From Anaerotignum lactatifermentans DSM 14214 (GTDB taxonomy: Bacteria > Bacillota > Clostridia > Lachnospirales > Anaerotignaceae): 54,769 nt of DNA. The stretch lies in contig NZ_FRAH01000013.1 of the NCBI RefSeq assembly GCF_900142265.1, positions 1-54,769 of the forward strand. The letters run 5' to 3'. A program made the translations under genes and the position numbers. A model generated the notes under the pieces. It made no database searches. It worked only from the letters and a program-made list of their open reading frames with translations, and had not been told where the DNA came from. Shown piece after piece: positions 15,484 to 25,552 of the stretch (the stretch's first letter is position 1; the number at the start of each line of letters is the position of its first letter).

Positions 15484-17811
15484 TTATAATTCGTTGATTG
15501 TTTCAGTAATTGCCAAGTTGCGTATGCGTTTTGCCGGAGCGTAAACGGATATAACACATGAGAAAATGACCAGTAAAAGTATGATTGCAATCGAAGTAAA
15601 AGGAATCTTCCAAATACCACCAAAATGGGTAATAACAACCTTTACATAAATCAGATGGTGCAGCAGCAATCCAAGTACAACCCCGGCTACTGTGCCGCAA
15701 ATAGAGTATGTAGCAGCTTCAGCAGCTATCATTTTTGTTACCTGTCTGCTTCCCATTCCAACCGCACGCATGACCCCATATTGCTTAATTCTTGCAGATA
15801 CGCCCATTGAAACGCTGTTCATAATATTCAATATGGTAATAAGGGAAATAATCGCCAAAAAACTATACGCAGCAATTCGGAATACCCAATAAGAGCCACT
15901 TACTTCGCTGTTTTTCTCCCTGCTATCTGCAATTATATTTCCCTCTGCCAAATCGTAAATTTTATTTACTGCCATTTCGGACACATCTTTTTCCAATACA
16001 ACGCCTACCATAGCGTAATCCTGTTCTCCTGTTAAGCGCGTATAAGTTTCTTCCGAACATACCACAACTGCTGAACCACTAACGCTTCCTACACCCTCGG
16101 ACACAACGCACCCAATTTCAAGTTCTTCGTCTCCAATTTTAACCTTATCTCCGACATTCAAGGCGGTGTATTCACTATATACTGCCAACACATATTTGGA
16201 ATTTCCATATATCTTTGACATATCTCCGCTGATAACGGATTTTTTGAAGCTGTCCATCATGGTATCCCCGTAGGAATATAGATCAACCGTTTCCGCATTT
16301 CCGTTAATTTCAGCAGGACATTCTATACTATACATCATGCCAAAAACAGACTCTATTCCTGGTATCTCCGAAATTTCTTCTGCCAAACTCGGGTCTATGG
16401 AATTCGAATCATCTTGACTTGCGATCGTAATGTCCGGAGTAAAATCACTCACCGACGGAAGCAGCTTATGAACAATATCAAGGCAGGCTGAGAATGTCAG
16501 AAAGAGCATAATCGTAAGTGCAAAGGAGCCTGTCATAAGGATTAAATTTTTCTTAGCTCCTGTTGCATGATGGATACCAAGAGAGGTTTCCACTTTGAGA
16601 AATTTGGTATTTGCTGCATGGACAATTTTTCCCGATACGCCTGTGTTACCAGATATTGCTGCCACAGGGGAAACCTTTGACGCCTGTTTAGCCGGTGATT
16701 GGGCTGCGATAAATACAGTGATAATACCGACGGCAGCTCCACAAAGGATACCGTTTATACTCACCGAAAACAGCGGCATATCTACCCATTCGCCTTTTAC
16801 GATAAATTTTAATACCGCACACGATACCCAACAAGTTACTGTTCCCAATGCACAGCCAATAGGAATTGCGGTTTTACACCAATTCAACGCCTCAAGCCTA
16901 ACAAAACGTACAATCTGCTGTTTGCTTGCACCAATACAGCGCATCATTCCAAAAAATTTTGTCCGTTGCGCCACATTGCTGTTCATACAGCTTGAAATCA
17001 TAAAAATTCCTGCGATTAGAATGATAACAAAGCAAGCTACCGCTAAAGGATAAAGCGCATTTATACTTTCATTTGTACTTGCTCCCAACAGGCTCAAAAC
17101 GGGTGTATTCTCACTGACATTTTCAGATGTGAGGGAATACTGCTCTTTTATATTGGCAATCGTTTTTTTCAAACCGTTCTCATTCTTAAAGCGAACATAA
17201 AATCGAGACATGGATTCCAACCCATTTAGGCTTCGCACTTCATCAAACGTGGCTCTGCACATATACATACAGGTCCCGTCAATAATATCGTTAAAATCCT
17301 CGTCATCTTCATAAAACCCTGATATAGTATAATTAAAATCTCCCGCAGGTGTATTCAAGATAATGTTGTCGCCTATCTGGAAGTTAAAGAGTTCCTTTGC
17401 GTCTGCACTAAGAGCAACTTCTTTTTCGTTTTGTGGATATGAGCCTTCCAACGGATATTTCATAATATCCGTAACATAAGTTTCCTCAATACCATACAGC
17501 ACAGCATTTTTCCCATTGATATAATAACCCTGGTCTGCATTAACATTTATATCATCATACCAAGAAGAATACGCTACATCAGAGCTATCTATAATCTGTT
17601 TTGCTTCATCTTCGGACATATTTTGAAGAATAATGTGCCAATCGCCATGATTACTCCTCATTGCCATTGTTTGTCCATTTGTCCACATCTCTAACAAAGA
17701 AAAAATCGAGGTGACAAGAAAGACAGCAAGAATGATACAAATGCGTGTCATGCGGCTTTGCCGCCTATGCACCTTTGCAGAAATCGGGATCAAGCTCAGA
17801 TAACTTTTCAT
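15484..17811 (-). CDS. MacB/FtsX-type ABC permease 1, with full extracellular domain (775 aa)
   Basis: Membrane subunit of an ABC transporter. A transmembrane segment near residues 22-40 is followed by a large extracytoplasmic domain of about 190 residues (MacB periplasmic-core type). An FtsX block of three segments then follows, around MMRCIGASKQQIVRFVRLEALNW. After a second pair of segments comes another extracellular region, and the protein closes with a C-terminal FtsX block (QYGVMRAVGMGSRQVTKMIA). The family acts in peptide resistance or in extracting substrates from the membrane. ATG 17811 overlaps the ATPase stop by four bases (ATGA). Near-relative of 19391-21208 in its membrane parts, but that copy lacks the first extracellular domain. 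Confidence 0.88.
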   Translation of the reverse strand: MKSYLSLIPISAKVHRRQSRMTRICIILAVFLVTSIFSLLEMWTNGQTMAMRSNHGDWHIILQNMSEDEAKQIIDSSDVAYSSWYDDINVNADQGYYINGKNAVLYGIEETYVTDIMKYPLEGSYPQNEKEVALSADAKELFNFQIGDNIILNTPAGDFNYTISGFYEDDEDFNDIIDGTCMYMCRATFDEVRSLNGLESMSRFYVRFKNENGLKKTIANIKEQYSLTSENVSENTPVLSLLGASTNESINALYPLAVACFVIILIAGIFMISSCMNSNVAQRTKFFGMMRCIGASKQQIVRFVRLEALNWCKTAIPIGCALGTVTCWVSCAVLKFIVKGEWVDMPLFSVSINGILCGAAVGIITVFIAAQSPAKQASKVSPVAAISGNTGVSGKIVHAANTKFLKVETSLGIHHATGAKKNLILMTGSFALTIMLFLTFSACLDIVHKLLPSVSDFTPDITIASQDDSNSIDPSLAEEISEIPGIESVFGMMYSIECPAEINGNAETVDLYSYGDTMMDSFKKSVISGDMSKIYGNSKYVLAVYSEYTALNVGDKVKIGDEELEIGCVVSEGVGSVSGSAVVVCSEETYTRLTGEQDYAMVGVVLEKDVSEMAVNKIYDLAEGNIIADSREKNSEVSGSYWVFRIAAYSFLAIISLITILNIMNSVSMGVSARIKQYGVMRAVGMGSRQVTKMIAAEAATYSICGTVAGVVLGLLLHHLIYVKVVITHFGGIWKIPFTSIAIILLLVIFSCVISVYAPAKRIRNLAITETINEL

Positions 17812-18491
17812 TCCTTGCACCTCCCCAAATCCGTCACCACACCGTCCGACACCCGCAAAATGCGATCGGCGGTCTGGGCGATACTCTGACTGTGGGTAAT
17901 CATAACGATGGTCTGCTCATATAGCCTGGAGGCTTCTTTCAGCAGAGCGATCACCTCACTGGTATTTTGGGTGTCCAGGTTGCCGGTTGGCTCGTCGGCC
18001 AGGATCAGGGCCGGGCGGGTAATCAGTGCGCGGCCTATCGCTACACGCTGCTGCTGGCCGCCGGAAAGCTGGCTGGGCAGATGGCGGCGGCGTTCTTTCA
18101 GGCCCAGCACCGTCAGCAGTTCTTCCAGATACTTTTTGTTTGGCTTCTGGTAGTCCAGCAGCACCGGGAAGATGATGTTCTGTTCTACCGTCAGCTCTGG
18201 GATCAGGTTGAAACTCTGGAAGATGAAGCCGATGTTTCGGCGGCGGAACACCGTCAGGTTACGCTCTTTCATCGAAAAAATATCTTTTCCGTCAATGAAC
18301 ACCTTCCCCGAAGTGGGAGTGTCCAGCGCGCCGATCATATTCAGCAGCGTACTTTTGCCGGAACCAGACTCACCGACAACCGCAACAAACTCACCTTTGG
18401 GGACGGAGAAGGTGGCGTCTTTCAAAGCATGAACCGTAGCCTCGCCGGTCCCGTATGTTTTTGAGATATTCTTAACTTCTAACAAATCCAT
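17808..18491 (-). CDS. ABC transporter ATPase 1, LolD/MacB type (227 aa)
   Basis: Walker [11 protein letters not shown]-loop [14 protein letters not shown], signature [15 protein letters not shown], Walker [14 protein letters not shown], switch His in MITHSQ. The [11 protein letters not shown] and [11 protein letters not shown] stretches are typical of LolD/MacB/BceA-type ATPases. The start at ATG 18491 follows GAGG by about nine bases; a GTG at 18503 is possible. It differs from the ATPase at 21205-21888 by only five residues, so the pair arose by recent duplication or is kept alike by gene conversion. It should power the permease downstream. Confidence 0.93.
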   Translation of the reverse strand: MDLLEVKNISKTYGTGEATVHALKDATFSVPKGEFVAVVGESGSGKSTLLNMIGALDTPTSGKVFIDGKDIFSMKERNLTVFRRRNIGFIFQSFNLIPELTVEQNIIFPVLLDYQKPNKKYLEELLTVLGLKERRRHLPSQLSGGQQQRVAIGRALITRPALILADEPTGNLDTQNTSEVIALLKEASRLYEQTIVMITHSQSIAQTADRILRVSDGVVTDLGRCKE

Positions 18492-18549
18492 ATCGTGTAA
18501 CACCTCTTTCTGTTTTGATGTAGAAAGAGTAACACGTCAATCCTACTGC

Positions 18550-18579
18550 ATTATGACAAGAACCCTACAATTTTGTAGG
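18550..18579 (-). promoter_or_regulatory. Promoter with BceR-like palindrome upstream of ABC transporter 1
   Basis: The palindrome CCTACA-N4-TGTAGG at 18579-18564 (minus strand) is followed after eight bases by a -10 CATAAT at 18555-18550, so the palindrome occupies the -35 region. The core ACA-N4-TGT agrees with known BceR-type binding boxes. The same arrangement precedes the second ATPase gene (21947-21976). Confidence 0.65.
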
Positions 18580-18589
18580 AATTGCAGAA

Positions 18590-18635
18590 ATAAAAGCAAC
18601 GGCCTTGATGGTTATCTCAAAGCCGTTGCTTTTAT
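18590..18635 (-). terminator. Terminator after the glycosyltransferase gene
   Basis: Perfect 14-bp arms, ATAAAAGCAACGGC and complement, plus inner pairs around the loop, end in TTTTAT on the minus strand. It separates the transcript ending with the glycosyltransferase from the promoter of ABC transporter 1. Confidence 0.8.
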
Positions 18636-18647
18636 GTATGACGCTAT

Positions 18648-19382
18648 TTATTTTGTAATTGTCTTTGCCTGATCTTCGGTAATATAGTCGTACTTTACCA
18701 TCTGTTTGACCACATATTTCTGCCGCTGCTCCGCCAAAGCGGGATTTTCTGTCAAGGAGTACACGGAGGGCGCATTGGGAATCCCCGCCATGAGGGTACA
18801 CTCATAATCCGTCATCTCAATGGGAGATTCACTCAAATAACCTTCGCAGGCGTCACCAATGCCGTAATAGCCATCTCCAAAATAAATGGAATTGACATAC
18901 AACTCCAGAATTTCCTCTTTCGTGTAAGCGCGTTCCAGCCGGAACGCCATAAACATTTCTGCTACCTTGCGAATAAAGCTCTTTTCCTGCGTGAAATACA
19001 TATTTTTTGCAAGCTGTTGCGTAATTGTGCTGCCGCCTTCCCGCAGGCTCCAAGTGGTTAGGTTATTCCATGCGGCCCGTCCTATGGCAATCAGATCAAT
19101 TCCAAAATGCTGTTCAAAACGATGATCCTCAACGGCCACAACGGCATTCAGATACATTTCAGGAAGTCCTGATAATTCCGTATAGCCCGGATCTGACTGA
19201 ATTTCCTCTACTTTGCTTTCAAGACTTTGCTGGGTCAGCGCCGCCTGATACATCTGGTAGCCACGGCCAATCAACACACATCCTGCCATAACCGCTGCGG
19301 CAATTACCAGAAGCAACAGCCGCACAATGGTTTTTCTCAATGTCCTCATGGCGCGCTTTTCCCTATGTTTGTATCGGCTCAT
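18648..19382 (-). CDS. Monofunctional peptidoglycan glycosyltransferase, GT51 (244 aa)
   Basis: A membrane-anchored transglycosylase that polymerises lipid II into glycan strands. An N-terminal anchor (TIVRLLLLVIAAAVMAGCVL) precedes the GT51 domain. Its hallmarks are VAVEDHRFEQHFGID (catalytic Glu), REGGSTITQQLAKNMY, RKVAEMFMAFRLER, and KEEILELYVNSIYFGDGYYG. No transpeptidase domain follows, so it is MtgA-like and much shorter than class A penicillin-binding proteins. It lies nine bases after the permease-2 stop and ends in a terminator. Placed inside a peptide-resistance cassette, it could offset peptides that sequester lipid II. The start is ATG 19382; an internal ATG at 19349 is possible. 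Confidence 0.9.
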   Translation of the reverse strand: MSRYKHREKRAMRTLRKTIVRLLLLVIAAAVMAGCVLIGRGYQMYQAALTQQSLESKVEEIQSDPGYTELSGLPEMYLNAVVAVEDHRFEQHFGIDLIAIGRAAWNNLTTWSLREGGSTITQQLAKNMYFTQEKSFIRKVAEMFMAFRLERAYTKEEILELYVNSIYFGDGYYGIGDACEGYLSESPIEMTDYECTLMAGIPNAPSVYSLTENPALAEQRQKYVVKQMVKYDYITEDQAKTITK

Positions 19383-19390
19383 AACTGCCG

Positions 19391-21204
19391 TTACAGTTCG
19401 TTGATGGTTTCCGTCACCGAGATGGTTCGTATCCGTTTTGCCGGAGAATAAGCGGCAAGCACCGCCGCGGCAATGACAAACAGGACGATGACGGCCAGCG
19501 ACCCGACAGGCAGGCTCCAGGACGCATAAGGGAATTGGTTTGTGATAAGGAAATCGTACATCATTTTGCTGAAGGGCAAGCCAATCGCGCAGCCAATGAA
19601 GCAGCCCCAAAAAGCATAGGTGAAGGCTTCTGCCAGAATCATCTTGGAAAGCTGGCGGCCATCCATGCCCACCGCCCGCATGGAACCATACTGCTTGATG
19701 CGGGCCGATACACTCATAGAGATGCTGTTCATGATGTTCATCACAGTAACCAGCGTGATAATACCAAGGAAAGCATAGACGCAGGCAACAAAGGCAAAAT
19801 AGGTGCCGGATGTACGCTCGTCCCGCTTATCGTTCATGGTATAACCGTTTTCCTCCACGATCTGACGAATTGCGGCCACGTCCTCATCCGTCGCGCCGGA
19901 AGTTGTCTGAATCATAATCAGTGAATAGTCGGTGATACCAGTCAACCGGGTGAATGTCTCGCCAGATGTAATCAGCGTGATCTTCCCGCCAGTAAGGCCA
20001 TCTCCGCTGAACGGGTCATATTTCAACAGCCCGGCAATCGTGAGCTGCTCGTTCCCTACAAGGATGGTATCACCTACGGCCCAGGAACTGTTCTGATCCC
20101 AGGTTGCAAGGACATACCCGCTGTCGCCATAGACCTTTGATAAGTCACTGCCCCAACGAAGCGTACCGTCTTTTTGGAGAGCCTTCAGGTCAAAATCGTC
20201 AAAGGAAACCAAATCCACAGTGCTGGAAAGGGTCGTGTCTCCGTCCAGGCCAGCAGCCACGTCGAAGCTGCTTCTGCGTCCGTAAACCTGTTTGACACCT
20301 TCCATATTTGTAAGTGTCTGCACCAGATCGCTGTCAATAGAATTAGCCCCATCGCTGCTTGAAATGTCAATATCAGAGGTGGCAGCCGATTGCGGCATCA
20401 GGTGATCGACAAAATCAATCAGGACAGAAAAGCTCAAAAACAGAATAATACTCAGGGCAAAGGAGCTAATCATTAAAAACAGGTTCTTCTTTGCGGCCAC
20501 AGCATGATGAACCCCCAGCGTTGTTTCAATCCTGAGAAAGCCTGTATGGACGGCGTGGTGACCCGTTTTTACCTTTTCAGAATTTCCAGTAACCGCCGCA
20601 ACGGGAGAAACCTTTGCGGCGTGTTTGGCCGGAGTCCTCGCTGCCAACAGGACGCTAATCACTCCAACCAAAATACCACTGACAATTCCAATGCCGCTGA
20701 TACCAAACAGCGGAATGTTGGAGAATTCTTCCCCGACAAGAAATCGTAAGACAGCGCATAATACCCAGGAAGCCAAAATTCCCAAGACAAGGCCAATGGG
20801 AACGGCGGTTTTGCACCAGTTCAGGGCTTCCAGACGGACAAAGCGGATAATCTGCTGCTTACTCATGCCGATGCAGCGCATCATGCCAAAGAACTGCGTG
20901 CGCTGCGCCACACTGCTGTTCATGCTGCTGGAGATCATCAGTACCCCGGCAATCAGAACCAGCAGAAACATTACAACCGCCGTAACCATCAGCGTCTGTC
21001 CCATTACAGTGTCCACCAGACTGTCAACGAGCGAAAAATCACCATGTTTATCTGACAGCCTGGATTGTTCAATCCGAGCGCCCATTTCCGCCATGCTGAA
21101 AATAGCTGTGACCATAAACACGGCGAAAATGATGCAGAGCAGCGTCATGCGGTTTTGCCGCCGGTGAACCTTTGCAGAGATGGGGATCAGGCTCAAATAA
21201 CTTC

Positions 21205-21208
<4 letters not shown>
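19391..21208 (-). CDS. MacB/FtsX-type ABC permease 2, lacking the first extracellular domain (605 aa)
   Basis: Closely resembles permease 1 in the N-terminus (SYLSLIPISAKVHRRQ), the FtsX blocks (RTQFFGMMRCIGMSKQQI; QYGSMRAVGMDGRQLSKMIL) and the C-terminus (AKRIRTISVTETINEL). It passes from transmembrane segment 1 to segment 2 through only about 30 residues, where permease 1 has about 200. The 170-residue difference accounts for the whole length difference and keeps the frame. The second extracellular region remains but is strongly diverged. The two transporters are therefore likely to recognise different substrates with nearly the same ATPase. ATG 21208 overlaps the ATPase stop (ATGA). Confidence 0.88.
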
Positions 21209-21888
<680 letters not shown>

Positions 21889-21946
21889 ATCGTGTAACAC
21901 CTCTTTCTGTTTTGATGTAGAAAGAGTAGCACGTCAACCCTACTGC

Positions 21947-21976
21947 ATTATGACTGGAATCCTACAGTTTTGTAGG
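21947..21976 (-). promoter_or_regulatory. Promoter with BceR-like palindrome overlapping the kinase stop codon
   Basis: CCTACA-N4-TGTAGG occupies 21976-21961 and contains the last codons and the TAG stop of the kinase gene. A -10 CATAAT follows at 21952-21947 after eight bases. It matches the 18550-18579 element in both sequence and spacing. Confidence 0.65.
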
Positions 21977-22999
21977 ATTCAGAAAATTGATGGTAAAGGT
22001 TGTCCCTACACCTAACGTACTATTCACCTCAATCGTTCCATTATGATCTTCTATAATCGCTTTCGCCAATGGCAATCCCAGACCAATTCCCTGGGTATCT
22101 TTTGAAAAACGGCTGCGGTAAAACCGCTTGAAAATGTGTGGCAAATCCTCCGGGTGGATACCGCTGCCATTATCGCTTACGATAATCTGCACCATAGAAG
22201 CGAAAGCCCGCCATGTAAGACGGATGGTAGCTCCCTCCTTAGTATGGTCAAAAGCATTTTTCACGATATTGCTGATTGCTTCGATCAGCCAAGTCTGGTC
22301 GCAGACAAGGGCGACTTCCTCATCCCCTGAAAGAACAAGAGTTTTTTCCTGCTGTTGTGCCTGATAGGCAAAATGCCTTTCGATATAGCCCATCATATCC
22401 GCAACATTTTGTGGCTGTTTATCCAATGTTATGGTTCCTGCGTCCAGTTTGGTAATTTTCAAAAGGTTTTGCACAAGACTTTCAATTCGATCCAACTCCT
22501 GCTCAGAGAGGGAGGCAAATTCTTTTAATTCCGAGCTGTTCTGCACCTCTTGCTGCATTAAACCATTATAAATGTTGAGGGCAGCCAATGGCGTTTTCAA
22601 CTGATGGGAAATGTCTGAGATGGTATCCTTCAGAAAAGTTTTGGCACGCCCTTCGTTCTCAGCATGGGCGTTCAAAATCGTGACCAGAGAATTGACCTCA
22701 TGGAACAGCCGGTACAGGTCACCCTCATCATCACACTCGATACGGGCATTCTGGTTCCCAGCTATGTATTCCCGAATCTGTGTGATGGCCTCATTCATGG
22801 TCTTGCTTTGATCTCGGAAATACCAATACAGAGCAGTGCAAATAATGAGCGCCATCAACAGGGCAGCGATTGCCACATAAAGGGCCGCGTTATTCAGTCC
22901 CAGGCAAATTGTGAGAACGGAAGCTGCGGTGAACACTGCCACCGATAGCAACACATACAGAAATAGCCGTTTAATTTTTCGATTGACCAGTATTTTCAT
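21962..22999 (-). CDS. Sensor histidine kinase, right cassette (345 aa)
   Basis: Two N-terminal transmembrane segments (about residues 11-32 and 37-60) are joined by a very short outside loop, then a HAMP-like linker. The phospho-accepting His is in DISHQLKTPLAAL (about 131). The HATPase domain shows the N-box (ISNIVKNAFDHT), G1 (VSDNGSGIHPEDL) and G2 (GIGLGLPLAKAI). A kinase with almost no sensor outside the cell usually detects peptides through its ABC transporter, as BceS does with BceAB. Its gene end contains the operator of the following transporter gene. Cognate regulator at 23008-23700. Confidence 0.93.
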   Translation of the reverse strand: MKILVNRKIKRLFLYVLLSVAVFTAASVLTICLGLNNAALYVAIAALLMALIICTALYWYFRDQSKTMNEAITQIREYIAGNQNARIECDDEGDLYRLFHEVNSLVTILNAHAENEGRAKTFLKDTISDISHQLKTPLAALNIYNGLMQQEVQNSSELKEFASLSEQELDRIESLVQNLLKITKLDAGTITLDKQPQNVADMMGYIERHFAYQAQQQEKTLVLSGDEEVALVCDQTWLIEAISNIVKNAFDHTKEGATIRLTWRAFASMVQIIVSDNGSGIHPEDLPHIFKRFYRSRFSKDTQGIGLGLPLAKAIIEDHNGTIEVNSTLGVGTTFTINFLNPTKL

Positions 23000-23007
23000 G
23001 GCTCACC

Positions 23008-23700
23008 TCATCCCGTTGTGTTCCATTTATACCCCATACGTCGGACCGTCACAATCTTTTGAGGATCAGCAGGGTTATCTTCTACTTTTGTTCGGAGTCG
23101 CCGGATATACACAGTCAGAGTATTGTTATCAATGTATTTCTCATCACAATCCCAGAGCTTGCTCAGAATTTGCTCTGGAGAAAGAATGATGTTCGGGTTT
23201 TCCATAAACAGGCACAGTAACTTATATTCGCTGGCTGTTAAGTCAAGCGGTGTCCCGTTTTTAATAACCTTTTGCTTGAGAAGCTGAATCTGTATACCAT
23301 TGGATTGCAGCTCTGTCTCAGCCTGTTCCTGATTAAAGTTTTCACTACGCCGCAGCAAGGCATTGATCCTGGAAAGGAACACAGCCAGTTTGAATGGTTT
23401 TGTCATATAGTCATCGCCGCCAATGTCAAGACCCATGATAATATCCGTTTCTTCGTCGGCAGCCGTCAAAAACATGATCGGCACTTTGGAGGACGCCCGG
23501 ATTTTCCGGCACAGGTCAAAGCCTGATCCGTCCGGCAATGTCACATCCAAAATCACAAGATCATAGTTACCATTCGTCCACAACTGTTCAGCTTCAACGC
23601 TGGTACGCGCAATCGTCAGTTCATAGCCTTGCTTCTTGATTGCAAAGGACAGGCCGTTGATTAAACTCAAGTCATCCTCCACAAAGAAAATGTGCTTCAT
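23008..23700 (-). CDS. OmpR-family response regulator, right cassette (230 aa)
   Basis: Receiver domain with VEDD at 7-10, phospho-acceptor Asp 52 (VILDVTLPDG), Thr in FLTAADE and Lys in MTKPFKL. The winged-helix domain holds LTASEYKLLCLFMENPN and ends VRRMGYKWN. The predicted binding sites are the two CCTACA-N4-TGTAGG palindromes before the ABC ATPase genes. It overlaps the stop of the small HTH gene by four bases (ATGA) and precedes the kinase by eight bases. Similar in type to BceR. Confidence 0.94.
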   Translation of the reverse strand: MKHIFFVEDDLSLINGLSFAIKKQGYELTIARTSVEAEQLWTNGNYDLVILDVTLPDGSGFDLCRKIRASSKVPIMFLTAADEETDIIMGLDIGGDDYMTKPFKLAVFLSRINALLRRSENFNQEQAETELQSNGIQIQLLKQKVIKNGTPLDLTASEYKLLCLFMENPNIILSPEQILSKLWDCDEKYIDNNTLTVYIRRLRTKVEDNPADPQKIVTVRRMGYKWNTTG

Positions 23701-23891
23701 TTGTTTTCACCATCCTTACAGCGTGTGCTTTTGAATCTTCTGTCGGCGGGCTTTTGAGCGCCTTTGGGTATCAGCCAAACGGTTCCCATTTTTACTGCGC
23801 CGGGAATACGATCAGCCGCACAATAGTAGTTTATCCGTCGAGGGGTCACACCCCATTTTTTGCTTGCCTCTTTCAAAGTCATATAGTCCAT
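23697..23891 (-). CDS. Small helix-turn-helix protein heading the right cassette (64 aa)
   Basis: Winged HTH (DYMTLKEASKKWGVTPRRINY, then ADRIPGAVKMGTVWLIPKGA), clearly related to the protein at 14063-14251. The start ATG 23891 has GGAGG seven bases upstream; an in-frame ATG two codons earlier is too close to that site. It begins the regulator-kinase operon. The paired occurrence at the head of both cassettes suggests it belongs to the module rather than to the element backbone. Confidence 0.82.
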   Translation of the reverse strand: MDYMTLKEASKKWGVTPRRINYYCAADRIPGAVKMGTVWLIPKGAQKPADRRFKSTRCKDGENK

Positions 23892-23912
23892 GTTCATGCC
23901 TCCATAAAAGCC

Positions 23913-23941
23913 ATTATAGTTCTTTTTCTCGAACAAAGCAA
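23913..23941 (-). promoter_or_regulatory. Promoter of the right HTH-regulator-kinase operon
   Basis: -35 TTGCTT (23941-23936), 17-bp spacer, -10 TATAAT (23918-23913). The spacer holds GTTCGAGAAAAAGAAC with inverted GTTC/GAAC ends. The TTCGAGA part and the TATAATGG end are shared with the left-cassette promoter. Confidence 0.7.
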
Positions 23942-24064
23942 GAATACGGAGTTGCGCTGCAAAGTTATAGATAAAGGTTTGCAGAGTGACTGGCAAGCGA
24001 TGCCTGTGGCTATCCAGATAGCCCCACGCGCTTGTTGAGGGAAGTCCCCCAAGCCCCCTTGGAA

Positions 24065-24104
24065 CACAGATTTTCAATCTGTGGCTGCGCGTTCTTGCGA
24101 ACGC
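24065..24104. other. Pair of hairpins after the relaxase gene, possible oriT or terminator part
   Basis: CACAGATT/AATCTGTG (24065-24083) and GCGTTC/GAACGC (24089-24104) are two adjacent perfect inverted repeats just downstream of the relaxase stop. No U-run follows on the minus strand. Relaxase nick regions are often flanked by such repeats, but no nick consensus was recognised. Confidence 0.3.
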
Positions 24105-24121
24105 TTTTGACCGCGACCAGC

Positions 24122-25534
24122 TCACCGCTGGCCGTGGTCTTTTTCTTTCTGTTGCGGTTCGGTCTGCTCCATCGCCAGGACCCGATCCACATTGTTCTTG
24201 ACCGTCAGCAGCTCCCGCATGGCGGCGCGGGCCTGCCGGTACTCTCCATAAGCCTTTTTCTTGTCCGCCAGCAGCTGGGCGTACTCGGTCTGAAGCTCCT
24301 TGATGGTGGGCAGCTTCTTCACATTCAGCTCGTTGAAGGCTTCCTTGGCCGCCTGGTGCAGCAAGATTTCCTCCTCATGCTCCTGCCGGAATTTCTTTGA
24401 ATATCCAGCCTTGCGATAGGCTACATAGGTCTCGCGGGTCTTGGCGTAGTTGACGATGTGGGTGCGCAGCACGGCAATCTCGGCCATGCGCTTCTCGGCG
24501 GCCTTGATCTGATCGGACAGCGCATTGTAACGGGCCGTCGCCTCTGCTGTTTTTGCTTCTAGATCGGCATAATCCAGCAGCCCGTGTTCAGACAGGTAGT
24601 TGAGGGTCTGTGCTATCTGCTTGAGGTTGAACACCTTGGCCCAGCGGACGTACCCGGCACCTTTCCTGGCCTGGAGTTTTGCCTGGATGTCCACCAGCAG
24701 ATTGACCTTGGACGGAGCGGCCTGCGGAGCAGATTGCTTGCGGGGCGTATGCTCTTTCTGGCCGGAGAGGACCGCCAGCAGATCGTTCAGCGTGTAGCCG
24801 TCTCCCAGCCGGTCAAAGCGGACGTTGTTGCCCCAGCCCTCCGCGCCGATGGAGATGGTTTTTCCACGCCGGTGAACGGTAAAGCCGTCCTGCTCCAACA
24901 GGCGCAGCAACTCCTCCAGGCTGGCCGGTTTCTGTGCCAGCGCCCGGTCAATAGCCTGGCGCAGCTGCTCTTTGTGGGAGGGCTTTGCCGCATCGCCCAG
25001 CCACTTGTTGTAGCTCTGGCCGCGCCGCTTTGGAGCCTCCACAATGGAGTAGCCGTTTTCGATGCAGATGGTATCGCTCAGACGGTGGACAGCGCGGGTG
25101 CTGCCCCAAAAGTTGCGGAACTTGCGGTCACACTCCAGCGTGGTGGAGTTCCATATAATATGGTTGTGGACGTGAGCCTTGTCGATGTGGGTACAGACGA
25201 TGAAAGCGTGCTTGCCCTTGGTGAAGCGCCGGGCCAGCTCCACGCCCAGGCGGTTTGCTTCCTCCGGCGTGATCTCGCCCGGCACAAAGGACTGCCGCAG
25301 GTGGTAGGCAATCACATTGTCCGCACCGCGCACCCGGCCGGTGCGGGCGGCGTAGGTCTGCTTGTCCAGCAGGAACTGCGCATCGGCCACGCGGCTGTCA
25401 CACTGGTAGCTGGTGATGAGCCTACCGTGGTCGGTCTTTTCTGGATTTTTTACATAGTCGATGATGTCGCTGATCGCCTTGCCGACCGTGCGGCCCTTGC
25501 CGGCGTGCAGCGGTATAATGCGGGTGGTGGCCAT
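24122..25534 (-). CDS. Relaxase / mobilization nuclease, MOBP type (470 aa)
   Basis: Starts conjugation by nicking oriT and staying bound to the DNA 5' end. The N-terminal domain has the metal-binding histidine triad HVHNH at residues 121-125 within THIDKAHVHNHIIWNS, and candidate catalytic tyrosines near the N-terminus (YVKN, SYQCD). The C-terminal part (about 320-450) is charged and coiled-coil-like. Length and layout fit relaxases of Tn1549-like elements. The start at ATG 25534 has GGAGG ten bases upstream. Its accessory MobC lies 2.7 kb upstream, separated by AbiE and small genes. A terminator before it (25553-25587) implies its own promoter or read-through. Confidence 0.92.
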   Translation of the reverse strand: MATTRIIPLHAGKGRTVGKAISDIIDYVKNPEKTDHGRLITSYQCDSRVADAQFLLDKQTYAARTGRVRGADNVIAYHLRQSFVPGEITPEEANRLGVELARRFTKGKHAFIVCTHIDKAHVHNHIIWNSTTLECDRKFRNFWGSTRAVHRLSDTICIENGYSIVEAPKRRGQSYNKWLGDAAKPSHKEQLRQAIDRALAQKPASLEELLRLLEQDGFTVHRRGKTISIGAEGWGNNVRFDRLGDGYTLNDLLAVLSGQKEHTPRKQSAPQAAPSKVNLLVDIQAKLQARKGAGYVRWAKVFNLKQIAQTLNYLSEHGLLDYADLEAKTAEATARYNALSDQIKAAEKRMAEIAVLRTHIVNYAKTRETYVAYRKAGYSKKFRQEHEEEILLHQAAKEAFNELNVKKLPTIKELQTEYAQLLADKKKAYGEYRQARAAMRELLTVKNNVDRVLAMEQTEPQQKEKDHGQR

Positions 25535-25552
25535 GTGGGGTCCGCCTCCTAT

